DNA of 7,466 bases from DATJPD01 sp036394195. GTDB lineage: Bacteria > Pseudomonadota > Alphaproteobacteria > CACIAM-22H2. The notes beneath the pieces were generated by a model. The model saw nothing but the letters and a program-made list of their open reading frames with translations. It had not been told where the DNA came from and did no database searches. The DNA lies in the NCBI GenBank assembly GCA_036394195.1, contig DASWFO010000051.1, forward strand, positions 1 to 7,466, written 5' to 3'. This document shows positions 1 through 6,228 of the stretch, one piece after another. The position numbers and the translations under genes are program-made. How positions within the stretch are numbered: the stretch's first letter is position 1; each line of letters begins with the position of its first letter.

Positions 1-825
1 GGTCGAGACCTCGTCATGCAGATAGGCGGTCGGGCTCGACCAGTCCCACAGCGTGATGACGACGTTGCTCTCCCGCCCCTGCGGCCGCAGCGGCTTCGTG
101 GCGGGCAATTCGCCGGCGGCGATGCGGTCCGTCCAGTCGCCGAACAGCTTGAACGCGCGGTCGGGATCGATCCGGCCGATGGCGCTCGCCATGGCGGTCA
201 TCGCTTGGCCGGACTGGATGCGCCGCTGCCAGGCGTCGACCGACGAATCGAAATGGCCGAGGGCGGCGGGAATCGTCCGCGTCGCCTTGTTGCCGAGCTG
301 GTGGCAGGTGTAGCAGCCGTCGGTCTTCACGATGTCGAGCCACTGGCCCTGGCTCTTGAGGCTGGTCGGCAGCCCGTTGCCCTTCGGCCCGGTGCCGGGG
401 AATTCGCTTTTCTCCGGCACCTTCAGCATCGAGTACCAGTAGATCGGCGGATAATACTCGGCCGCTTCGGCGGCGGTGCGCGCCGGCACGGCGGTGAGGT
501 TCACCACGCGGCCCGGGCCGGTCTGCAGCTTCGGCGAGTCCACAAGCCCGTAGCCGCGGACCCAGACGCTGTAGTTCACCTTCGGCAGGTCCGGCATCAG
601 GTAGCGGCCCTGGTCGTCGGTGACCACGATCTTGACGAAGCGCGTCGGCAGCTCGGTGGTCTCCGCGATCACCCACACGCCGGCTTCGGGCCCGTTCGGC
701 CCGCTGACCACGCCACCAAGATCGCCATCGCCGACGGCCGGCTGTTGGGCCGCGGCCGGTGCCGCGGCCCACACTGCGGCGATGACCGCCAAGCAGCCCA
801 GAACCAACGCACGGGTCGTGATCAT
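1..825 (-). CDS. Exported carboxypeptidase-regulatory-like domain protein with a c-type heme motif (N-terminal 275 residues, cut by window edge)
   Basis: The frame is open from the ATG at 825 to the window edge with no stop, so the C-terminus is missing. The start is supported by a GGAGG ribosome site (complement of 834-838) eight bases upstream. Residues 1-26 form a Sec signal peptide (MITTR, a hydrophobic run, then APAAA before QQ). Residues about 33-105 look like a carboxypeptidase-regulatory-like beta-sandwich (GDLGGVVSGPNGPEAGVWV, then TDDQGRYLMPDLPKVNYSV). Residues 171-175 are CYTCH, a CxxCH covalent heme-attachment motif, followed by LGNKATRTIP. The visible part ends in a W-D-W-S-S-P-T-A-Y-L-H-D-E stretch. 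Inference: a periplasmic c-type cytochrome-like protein; from memory, relatives are several hundred residues longer and continue into a beta-propeller-like region, which cannot be checked here. Substrate and electron partner are unknown. The gene follows the single-domain receiver at 947-1339 after a 121-base spacer and may have its own promoter. Confidence 0.85.
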   Translation of the reverse strand, partial: MITTRALVLGCLAVIAAVWAAAPAAAQQPAVGDGDLGGVVSGPNGPEAGVWVIAETTELPTRFVKIVVTDDQGRYLMPDLPKVNYSVWVRGYGLVDSPKLQTGPGRVVNLTAVPARTAAEAAEYYPPIYWYSMLKVPEKSEFPGTGPKGNGLPTSLKSQGQWLDIVKTDGCYTCHQLGNKATRTIPAALGHFDSSVDAWQRRIQSGQAMTAMASAIGRIDPDRAFKLFGDWTDRIAAGELPATKPLRPQGRESNVVITLWDWSSPTAYLHDEVST

Positions 826-946
826 GTGGCGCTCCTCCGATGGCGTGATTGGAGCAATTCCGCCCACACTCGGGCCGGCTTGGCAAGAATCGATTGTACG
901 AAAGTAGGTGCCGGCTGAAGCCGCAGGCGCCCGAGGCCAGCGCGGT
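826..946 (-). promoter_or_regulatory. Spacer upstream of the heme-motif gene, with a possible -10 element
   Basis: This 121-base gap separates the receiver gene from the heme-motif gene. On the minus strand it contains TACAAT (complement of 893-898), five of six matches to a sigma-70 -10 box, next to the palindrome AATCGATT (888-895). I find no convincing -35 box at the right spacing, so the promoter is only a possibility. The only firm element is the GGAGG ribosome site at 834-838. No terminator-like hairpin with a T run is seen after the receiver stop codon. Confidence 0.3.
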
Positions 947-1339
947 TTACATCGAGACGCCAGTGCCGCCCTTGGTCTTGAGCACCCGCGACAACACGCC
1001 CAACAGCTCCAGCCGGTCGATCGGCTTGCGCAGAACCGCCGCGGCGCCGAGCCGGGTCATCGCCACGACGCACGGGTCATCCGCGCTGGAGCGACCGCCG
1101 GTGATCCCGATGATCGGCAAGTCGGGCATCGTGCGCCGGACAGCTATGACGATTTCGATGCCGTCGACCTCGGGCATGTAGAGATCGGTGATGATGGCGT
1201 CGAATCCATCGTCATCGGTCGCGACTTGCAGCGCCTCGCGGCCGTCGACCGCGCGGGCTTCGAAGCCGGCGCGCTCGAGGAGCGCCGACAAATATTGGCG
1301 GATCATCTCGTCGTCGTCGATGATGAGAATCTTCGGCAT
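947..1339 (-). CDS. Stand-alone CheY-like response regulator receiver protein
   Basis: A 130-residue protein that is a single receiver domain with no output domain. From the chosen start it begins MPKILIIDDDE. The acidic pocket is D8/D9, the phospho-acceptor is D52 in ITDLYMPEVDG, the switch threonine is T80 in IGITGG, and the invariant lysine is K105 in LRKP, so all catalytic residues are present. An in-frame ATG at 1354 would add five residues (MGASF); I prefer 1339 because the first beta strand of receivers normally begins right after the start and a G-rich stretch precedes it. The gene lies 115 bases downstream of the hybrid kinase on the same strand. Inference: it takes phosphate from that kinase or drains phosphate from it, acting by protein contact, as DivK/CheY-type proteins do. 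The spacer before it holds strong inverted repeats that could regulate it separately from the kinase. Confidence 0.92.
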   Translation of the reverse strand: MPKILIIDDDEMIRQYLSALLERAGFEARAVDGREALQVATDDDGFDAIITDLYMPEVDGIEIVIAVRRTMPDLPIIGITGGRSSADDPCVVAMTRLGAAAVLRKPIDRLELLGVLSRVLKTKGGTGVSM

Positions 1340-1376
1340 GAATGACGCCCCCATGGCGCCACCACCCTACTGAGCC

Positions 1377-1393
1377 GCGGCATTTTTAGCCGC
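1377..1393. repeat. Short inverted repeat GCGGC-attttta-GCCGC upstream of the receiver gene
   Basis: Perfect five-base arms flank an A/T-only seven-base loop. In the transcript from the minus strand the loop reads UAAAAAU and there is no U run after the stem, so it is not a classical intrinsic terminator in that direction. It sits 38 bases upstream of the receiver start codon and next to the larger inverted-repeat cluster at 1400-1446. It could be part of the same regulatory leader or chance in GC-rich DNA. Confidence 0.35.
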
Positions 1394-1399
1394 AGTGTT

Positions 1400-1446
1400 T
1401 CCCGTATGACGGGACGCCCATCGGTATGGGCAGCCCATACTTTGGG
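1400..1446. repeat. Cluster of overlapping inverted repeats between kinase and receiver genes
   Basis: Four inverted repeats are packed in 47 bases. They are TCCCGT-ATG-ACGGGA (1400-1414), GCCCAT-CGGT-ATGGGC (1416-1431), GTATGGGC-A-GCCCATAC (1424-1440), and CCCA-TACTT-TGGG (1434-1446). The ATGGGC segment at 1426-1431 is an arm of both the second and the third repeat, so the two structures exclude each other. The cluster begins nine bases past the kinase stop codon (transcription sense) and ends about 60 bases before the receiver start. It could be an RNA leader/attenuator, a processing or stabilising element at the 3' end of the kinase message, a dyad operator, or a REP-type extragenic palindrome. 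There is no U run in the sense direction, which argues against a simple terminator. Confidence 0.6.
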
Positions 1447-1454
1447 TCAGGTCG

Positions 1455-4031
1455 TCACCCCGACGCCTCGCGGCGCACCGGGACGCCCGGCGCATCCATC
1501 AGCCGCCGGACGCAAGCGGCGAGCTCACCGGGAGAGACCGGCTTGACGAAGTAAGCGTCGACGCCCGCCTGCCGCGCCAACTCCTCGGTGGTGCTGTTGC
1601 TGAAGCCGGTGCAGAGGATGAAGCGGACCGCCCCGACCGCTTTCAAGCGCTTGAACAAGGCAAGCCCGGTCATTCCCGGCATGACCTCGTCGCTGATCAC
1701 CACATCCCATGCGGCGGGATCCGCCGTGTAGACCTCGAGGGCTTCCGCGGGATCGCCGAGGGCCACGACTTCGTAGCCGAGGCGCTCGAGGCCCACGGCC
1801 AGCATGTCGCGCAAGTCGAGCTCGTCATCGACCACCAGAATGCGCTCGCGTCCGCGAAGATCGGAGTTTTGCAAGGCCGGCGGCACCGGCACGGCGGTGA
1901 TTTTCGACAACGGCAAATACACCGCAAAGACGGTGCCGGCGCCGCGGCGGCTCGTCACGATGCAGGCTCCGTCATACGACATGACGATGCCGTGCACGAC
2001 CGAAAGGCCGAGCCCGGTGCCACGGCCTCGGCCCTTGGTGGTGAAAAAGGGATCGAAAATATGCTTGAGCACGGCCGGCTCGATCCCCGACCCGCTGTCG
2101 ACGACCTGAAATTTCGCATAGGGCCGTCGCGGATCGAGAGTCCCGACGATGAACTCTTGGTCATCGCTCCGGTCGCCGCCGCGGAAGCGGTCGTAGTCGC
2201 GATCGCCGGGGGTGATAGCCAAGAGATCGACCGTGATCGTCCCGGGCCCGCCCATCAGCGCGTCGTTTGCGTTGATCACGAGGTTGAGAAGAATCTGGCT
2301 GATCTGCGCCGTGCTGACCTCCGCCACGAGCGGGCCGGCTGCCGCGTGAACGTTGAACGCCACGGACGACCGCACCGACGCCCCCAACAGATCCCGCACG
2401 TCGTGCACGAGCCGGACCAGATCGTGCGGCTCGCGCTTGATGTCGGTGCGCCGCGAAAACGACAGGATCTGCTGGACCAGGTCCCGCGCGCGCTCGCCCG
2501 CTTTCACGATGCGGTCGGCGAAGCCATGCTCTGGCGAACCTGGCGGCAGATCCTGCGCGAGAAACCCGGCAAATCCGAGGATCGCGCCGAGGATGTTGTT
2601 GAAATCGTGGGCGATGCCGCCGGCGAGCTGGCCGACCGCCTCCATCTTCTGCGCCTGGAGCAACTGCTCCTCGAGGCGCTGGTTTTCCGTGATGTCGAAC
2701 CAGTTGGCGATGATCCCGTTCACGCCGGGCACGTCGACCGCGTTGCGCATCGACCAGGCGATGTGCCGCCAGGACCCGTCGACATGGCGAAGCCGGGACC
2801 GTCCGGCGGCGTTTCGGCCCGGCACCGTGGCGACGTCGCGCAAGGCCCCCGCAAAGGACGCGTGGTCGTCCGGGTGCAGGAGTCGAAGCACGGACAGCCC
2901 CGAGGGCCGTCCGTAGCCCAAGCCCTCGGCCTTGGTCGGGCTGCGATAGGTGGCCCTTCCGTCGGCGTCGAGCACGGACACGATGTCGTTCGAATTTTCA
3001 AGCAGGGCGCGAAACCGCGCTTCGTTCTGACGTACCGCCTCCTGCGCCCGCTTGCTGTCGGTGAGGTCGAGGATGAATCCGGCAAGCCCGACGATCTGCC
3101 CTTGGGCATCGCGGATCGGGAACTTCGTGGTCAGGCCGTGCTTGATCACTCGCGGCCTCGGCTGATCCGGGCCCAACTCCACCTGGGTGACCCCGCCGTG
3201 TTGGAGGACCTCCGCGTCGCTGGCGGTGTACATGGACGCGACCTCGGGCGGGTAGAGCTCCGCATCGGTGCGGCCGATGATCTGTGTCGCCGTCTCCTCG
3301 TACCAGTGTTCGTAACAGCGGTTGACGAGCCGATAGCGGCCGGTGCGGTCCTTGAGGAAGATCGCCAGGGGTGCGTTGTCGAGGATCGCCCGCAGCTCCC
3401 GTTCCCGCTCGCGCAACGAAAGATCGAGAGCCCGGCTGCGCTCGAAATGAAGAATGATCGTGCCGAGAAACACGATGGTGAGCGGCATGGTGAGCATCCA
3501 TACCGGGGCGGCGTCGTGGATCACGACGCGGATGATCTCGGACTTTGGTAAGAGCGCCACCGTGACCAGGCCGAGCAATCCGATGGCCACGCCGACCACA
3601 CTCAGGATCCGTGTATCGACGCGGACCGCGCGTCGGCGGAGATAGGCGAGGTGGACGGCGCTGATCGCGAAGGTGACGATAACGCCGACGACGCCCGCGA
3701 TCGCCCCGGTTCCGCCAAGGGCCGCACGGTAACCGGCCGCGATCGCCGTGGTGATCGCCCCCGCCGTGACGCCGCCGAACAAGGTAGACACCACCACCGT
3801 CGCGTTGCGCAGATCGAGCCGCACACCGCCCCCGATGTCGATCGGATCCAGCATGGCGGCGATCGCGAAGGCGCCAAACACAAGGCCGTAGACACAGGCC
3901 TCGCCCTGCCGCGAGCCCAGGCGCGCCTGGACCCAGGGGCGAATCTGGCAATAGCCGATGACGCCCAGCGCAAGCAGGGCGGCGTTCCGCACGAACTGGA
4001 ACGACATCTCGAGATATTGGGCGGCGCTCAT
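1455..4031 (-). CDS. Membrane-bound hybrid sensor histidine kinase (5TM LytS-type sensor, PAS-PAS, HisKA, HATPase, receiver)
   Basis: An 858-residue inner-membrane sensor kinase. Residues about 12-195 hold five or six hydrophobic segments and match the LytS-type 5TM receptor pattern (L-D-L-R-N at 72-76, L-F-G-G at 84-87, Y-R-A-A-L-G-G at 101-107). Two PAS domains follow, at about 212-330 (ILDNAPLAIFLKDRTGRY) and 337-455 (FRALLENSNDIVSVLDADG). The HisKA segment KMEAVGQLAGGIAHDFNN places the phospho-histidine at H475. The ATPase domain shows the N box (N583 to N590), G1 box D645-S-G-S-G, F box FDPFFTTK (659-666) and G2 box GTGLGL (671-676). The C-terminal receiver (about 730-848) has D735/D736, acceptor D781, T808 and K830. 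All key residues are intact. The start at 4031 lacks a strong ribosome site; M9 at 4007 is the alternative. It lies 30 bases after the LuxR-type regulator, which is its likely partner. The ligand is unknown; related 5TM sensors such as BtsS respond to pyruvate. Confidence 0.95.
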   Translation of the reverse strand: MSAAQYLEMSFQFVRNAALLALGVIGYCQIRPWVQARLGSRQGEACVYGLVFGAFAIAAMLDPIDIGGGVRLDLRNATVVVSTLFGGVTAGAITTAIAAGYRAALGGTGAIAGVVGVIVTFAISAVHLAYLRRRAVRVDTRILSVVGVAIGLLGLVTVALLPKSEIIRVVIHDAAPVWMLTMPLTIVFLGTIILHFERSRALDLSLRERERELRAILDNAPLAIFLKDRTGRYRLVNRCYEHWYEETATQIIGRTDAELYPPEVASMYTASDAEVLQHGGVTQVELGPDQPRPRVIKHGLTTKFPIRDAQGQIVGLAGFILDLTDSKRAQEAVRQNEARFRALLENSNDIVSVLDADGRATYRSPTKAEGLGYGRPSGLSVLRLLHPDDHASFAGALRDVATVPGRNAAGRSRLRHVDGSWRHIAWSMRNAVDVPGVNGIIANWFDITENQRLEEQLLQAQKMEAVGQLAGGIAHDFNNILGAILGFAGFLAQDLPPGSPEHGFADRIVKAGERARDLVQQILSFSRRTDIKREPHDLVRLVHDVRDLLGASVRSSVAFNVHAAAGPLVAEVSTAQISQILLNLVINANDALMGGPGTITVDLLAITPGDRDYDRFRGGDRSDDQEFIVGTLDPRRPYAKFQVVDSGSGIEPAVLKHIFDPFFTTKGRGRGTGLGLSVVHGIVMSYDGACIVTSRRGAGTVFAVYLPLSKITAVPVPPALQNSDLRGRERILVVDDELDLRDMLAVGLERLGYEVVALGDPAEALEVYTADPAAWDVVISDEVMPGMTGLALFKRLKAVGAVRFILCTGFSNSTTEELARQAGVDAYFVKPVSPGELAACVRRLMDAPGVPVRREASG

Positions 4032-4061
4032 CCGTATTTCACGCCGTCCACGGGATCGCGC

Positions 4062-4697
4062 TCATCGCTTCGGCTCGTAGCCGAGGCGGCGCGCGGCGTT
4101 GGCGGCTTCGACCCGGTTGCGCGCGCCGAGCTTGCGGAAGATGTTGCGCACGTGGAGCTTGACCGTGATCTCCTGGAGCCCCAATTCGCGCCCGATCTCC
4201 TTATTGGAGTGCCCGACGATCAGCAGCGTCAGCACGTCGCTTTCGCGCGGCGTGAGGCCGGCCGCGGCCGGCGCCGTGCGATGCGCCGCGTGCGCGGCAC
4301 CCGCCTGCGCATAGTCGGCGGGAACATAGGTGCCGCCGGAGAGCACCACCTGGATTGCGGCGGCGAGCGCCTGGCTGGGCAACGTCTTCGGCAGAAATCC
4401 TTTCGCGCCGAGTTCGATCGCACGGCTCACGTCCGCCGCCGTGGCCGCGCCCGAGATCACGACGATCGGGGTGCCCGGAAAGCGCTCCAAGGTGCGCTTG
4501 ATCCCGTCGAAGCCGTTCGCATCCGGCATGTGCAGATCGAGAATCGCAAGGTCGTACCGAGGTCCTGCAGAGAGCGCACGATGCGCGGCGGTGATATCCG
4601 AGACGACGGTCAGATCACAAGGCTGCAGATTGCGTTCGACAAGCGTCCGCAACGCATCGGCAAAAAGCGGGTGATCGTCGGCCAACAAGATGCGCAT
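4062..4697 (-). CDS. LuxR/NarL-family response regulator
   Basis: A 211-residue two-domain transcription factor of normal length for the NarL/FixJ type. The receiver (about 1-120) begins MRILLADDHPLFADAL, with acidic residues D7/D8, phospho-acceptor D54 in ILDLHMP, switch serine S82 in VISGA, and lysine K104 in LPKT. An Ala-rich linker (about 125-146) leads to a LuxR-type helix-turn-helix at about 147-205: LTPRESDVLTLL, the turn SNKEIGRELGL and recognition helix EITVKLHVRNIFRKLG. Family knowledge: phosphorylation releases or dimerises the DNA-binding domain, which binds inverted-repeat sites. The ATG at 4697 is preceded closely by GAGGG. The stop codon is 30 bases from the hybrid kinase start, so the two are probably one transcript and a cognate pair. 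The target genes are not shown by the sequence; the inverted repeats at 1400-1446 are one candidate site for testing. Confidence 0.95.
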   Translation of the reverse strand: MRILLADDHPLFADALRTLVERNLQPCDLTVVSDITAAHRALSAGPRYDLAILDLHMPDANGFDGIKRTLERFPGTPIVVISGAATAADVSRAIELGAKGFLPKTLPSQALAAAIQVVLSGGTYVPADYAQAGAAHAAHRTAPAAAGLTPRESDVLTLLIVGHSNKEIGRELGLQEITVKLHVRNIFRKLGARNRVEAANAARRLGYEPKR

Positions 4698-4810
4698 GAG
4701 CCCTCAAAGGCCATGGCACAGCGCCCGCGCGGAGATTACCACGATAAACGCGGTCCGGCCGAGCATATCCGGCCGGCCGCTGAAGTTTGGTTAACGCCGG
4801 CGGCGCCGGA
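4698..4810 (-). promoter_or_regulatory. Spacer upstream of the two-component cassette (likely promoter region)
   Basis: This 113-base gap is the only space in which a promoter for the regulator-kinase pair could lie. It contains two GC-rich inverted repeats: CCGGC-ggc-GCCGG (4797-4809), directly after the lipoprotein stop codon, and CCGGCC-gagcatatcc-GGCCGG (4755-4776). Either could act as a terminator stem for the upstream lipoprotein gene, but neither is followed by a T run on the minus strand. Between them is TTAACCAAAC (minus strand). I cannot place a convincing -35/-10 pair. Confidence 0.3.
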
Positions 4811-5437
4811 TCAACGCCGCGGCGGCAGAGGCGCCTGATCGACCGGCAGGCGCGCCGCCGGTCCCGTCACGTAGGTGCCGCTGGCACCGCGCAACGAGCC
4901 GAGCGATGGCGGCGACGGCCCGGGTTCGGCCGTCTGCAGCACCGTGGCTGCGCCGCCTGCGGGGCGTGGATTCATCCAGAATTCAACCCGCGTGCCGGAC
5001 GGCATCGGAGTGAGGCCGTCGCCCGTCACCTGGATCGTCGCGATGCGCGCGTCGGCCTGATAGGCAAGAACGCTCGTCGTCGAGCGTGTGGCCGCCAGTT
5101 CCGCCCAACCATATCGCGGCATCTCGCGGCGGTAGAACTCGACGACCTCATCGACGGTCATCGGCGTCGTGAAGAAGACCCGGCCGACCCACTCGCTGTC
5201 GCCGCCGACGACCACCGTGCGGTCGAGATCGAGCGTATTTTTGGCCGGCATCGGAATGCCGGTGAACCGTTTGACGATCAGCGGGGCGGGAGTGCTCACC
5301 GTCGTCGCCGGACCGGGAAACACGGCCGCCGGGCTCGCATTCGCGGCCACTGGCGCAGGGTGCGAAGTCTGGTTGCCGGCACAGCCTGCGACGACAAGGC
5401 AGCAAATCCCGGCGAGAGCGGCGACTGTAACTCTCAT
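4811..5437 (-). CDS. Putative lipoprotein of unknown function, 208 residues
   Basis: From the ATG at 5437 the protein begins MRVTVAALAG and has a lipobox V-A-G-C with the lipidated cysteine at C19, so it is predicted to be exported and lipid-anchored. A start further upstream (TTG at 5485) would bury the signal peptide behind 16 polar residues and is rejected. An Ala/Pro/Thr-rich linker (about 20-52) precedes a compact domain at about 56-157 containing IPMPAKNTLDLDRT, a G-G-D-S-E-W-V-G-R motif, VVEFYRREMPRYGW, and a closing strand GTRVEFWMNP. The tail (158-208) is rich in Pro, Gly and Ala and probably disordered. I do not recognise a characterised family; the domain resembles conserved uncharacterised proteobacterial lipoproteins from memory. 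A GGGGAG sequence lies two bases before the start. It is the last of four consecutive lipoprotein genes and is followed by the two-component cassette. Confidence 0.85.
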   Translation of the reverse strand: MRVTVAALAGICCLVVAGCAGNQTSHPAPVAANASPAAVFPGPATTVSTPAPLIVKRFTGIPMPAKNTLDLDRTVVVGGDSEWVGRVFFTTPMTVDEVVEFYRREMPRYGWAELAATRSTTSVLAYQADARIATIQVTGDGLTPMPSGTRVEFWMNPRPAGGAATVLQTAEPGPSPPSLGSLRGASGTYVTGPAARLPVDQAPLPPRR

Positions 5438-5527
5438 GGCTCCCCAATTCCGCGTTTTCCCTATGGGACGCGGCTTCGGGGCCAAACAGGTAGTGACGAT
5501 ATTGTGTCGCGGTGGGTTCAGGCGGCG

Positions 5528-5758
5528 TCAACGCCAGTGGCGTCGACGACCGCCGCCGCCGACGAAGAAGCTGAACGAGCTGTAGGCCGGCGGCGCGTAA
5601 TAGCCGGGCCCGTAGTAGTATCCCGGTGAATAGCCATAAGGTGAGTAGCCATAATAGGGCTGCGGCGGGTAATAGGCCGGCGCCGGTTCATAAACCGCGC
5701 AGGCCGACATTGAGACGGCCACCGCCACGAACAGTCCTGCTATCGCGAGCCGCCGCAT
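5528..5758 (-). CDS. Small Tyr/Pro/Gly-rich putative lipoprotein, 76 residues
   Basis: The start at 5758 is well supported by GGAGG (complement of 5764-5768) five bases upstream. Residues 1-20 form a signal peptide ending M-S-A-C, an acceptable lipobox with lipidated C20. Residues 23-59 are almost entirely Tyr, Pro and Gly and include a perfect tandem YGYSP-YGYSP (36-45). The C-terminus is FSFFVGGGGRRRHWR. Such short exported tyrosine-rich proteins with an Arg/His/Trp tail are common and uncharacterised in alphaproteobacteria (from memory). No enzymatic motif is visible. An envelope-associated structural or surface role is only a guess. The ribosome site is the clearest of the four lipoprotein genes, and a 98-base spacer precedes it, so it may be transcribed separately from the upstream genes. 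Confidence 0.8.
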   Translation of the reverse strand: MRRLAIAGLFVAVAVSMSACAVYEPAPAYYPPQPYYGYSPYGYSPGYYYGPGYYAPPAYSSFSFFVGGGGRRRHWR

Positions 5759-5856
5759 ACGATCCTCCGCAACGGGGGGCCGCCGTTCTTCCCTGATACG
5801 TAGGCACGGCCTCCATACGTCACAACGGAGGTCGGACGAGGCTTATTCCAGCCGTC
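5759..5856 (-). promoter_or_regulatory. Spacer upstream of the Tyr-rich lipoprotein gene, with repeats
   Basis: The 98-base gap contains the direct repeat ATACGT at 5796-5801 and 5815-5820, whose start points are 19 bases apart (close to two helical turns). It also contains an inverted repeat CCTCC (5810-5814) and GGAGG (5827-5831) enclosing the second ATACGT. These could be an operator or a weak terminator stem for the upstream gene. No clear -35/-10 pair is seen. The GGAGG ribosome site lies at 5764-5768. Confidence 0.3.
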
Positions 5857-6153
5857 CTAGAACAGTCCGCGCGTCCGCAGGTCGTTGCACTGGTCCACGG
5901 GCGATTGCGGCCACTTCAGACGCGAGGGGTACGGCAGGCCGTTCAGGCGTCGGCCGTCGCGATCGCCCGGAAACTGATGCTGCAGCGTTGTCGGCCCGTA
6001 GTCGCCGACATCGCCCGTCCGATAGGCGCGGTCAAGACAGGCTTGATACGGATCATCGGCGCGGGCCCGGTGCGGCGCATCGCCGCAGGCGCTCAGGACC
6101 ACGGCGATAGCGGCAAAAAAAATCCAGGCGAGACGGACGGAAGCAAGGTTCAT
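5857..6153 (-). CDS. Small cysteine-containing lipoprotein, 98 residues (paralogue A)
   Basis: The protein begins MNLASVRLAWIFFAAIAVVL and has a canonical lipobox L-S-A-C with lipidated C23. The mature part carries DPYQAC (34-39), R-A-Y-R-T-G-D (42-48), a T-T pair (55-56) and W-P-Q-S-P-V-D-Q-C-N-D-L-R-T-R-G (81-96). The two internal cysteines, C39 and C89, are both conserved in the neighbouring paralogue at 6229-6525 and could form a disulfide in the periplasm. I do not recognise a named family. No Shine-Dalgarno is obvious; a GCGCCGAA direct repeat (6155-6162 and 6167-6174) occupies the expected site. It lies 75 bases after its paralogue and ahead of the Tyr-rich lipoprotein, all in the same direction. 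Confidence 0.82.
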   Translation of the reverse strand: MNLASVRLAWIFFAAIAVVLSACGDAPHRARADDPYQACLDRAYRTGDVGDYGPTTLQHQFPGDRDGRRLNGLPYPSRLKWPQSPVDQCNDLRTRGLF

Positions 6154-6228
6154 GGCGCCGAAGGATGCGCCGAAACCCGATCCTGTCCAAGCGAAAGTGA
6201 AGAGAGGCGAAAGCGAGCGAAACGGCGT
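6154..6228. repeat. Purine-rich spacer with short direct repeats between the paralogous lipoprotein genes
   Basis: On the plus strand GCGAAA occurs three times (6191-6196, 6207-6212, 6217-6222) in an almost pure purine stretch apart from its C residues. GCGCCGAA occurs twice (6155-6162, 6167-6174) with start points 12 bases apart, just before the start codon of paralogue A. The repeats are short and may be by-products of slippage or duplication. No promoter or terminator is evident. Confidence 0.35.

Noticed and set aside
14..886. Open frame of 290 codons on the minus strand (and a 300-codon one on the plus strand) over the left end
   Set aside because: Both are Arg-rich shadows. The adjacent minus-strand frame from 825 has a signal peptide, a recognisable domain, a CxxCH motif and a strong ribosome site.
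1869..3551. Long open frame of 560 codons on the plus strand, antisense to the hybrid kinase
   Set aside because: It lacks any domain pattern, is Arg/Pro/Gly/His-rich, and lies opposite a gene with complete kinase motifs; such antisense frames are usual in high-GC codon-biased DNA.
4785..4794. TTAACCAAAC resembling a CtrA half-site upstream of the two-component cassette
   Set aside because: Only a partial match to a short motif, with no second half-site at the usual spacing.
4755..4809. GC-rich hairpins as an intrinsic terminator after the 208-residue lipoprotein gene
   Set aside because: No T run follows either stem on the minus strand, and such short G+C stems are frequent by chance here.
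3651..4838. Open frame of 395 codons on the plus strand across the kinase start and the LuxR-type regulator
   Set aside because: It crosses two well-supported minus-strand genes and the spacer, and its composition is that of an antisense shadow.
5438..5485. Upstream TTG start for the 208-residue lipoprotein
   Set aside because: It adds 16 non-hydrophobic residues before the signal peptide; the ATG at 5437 gives a normal lipoprotein N-terminus.
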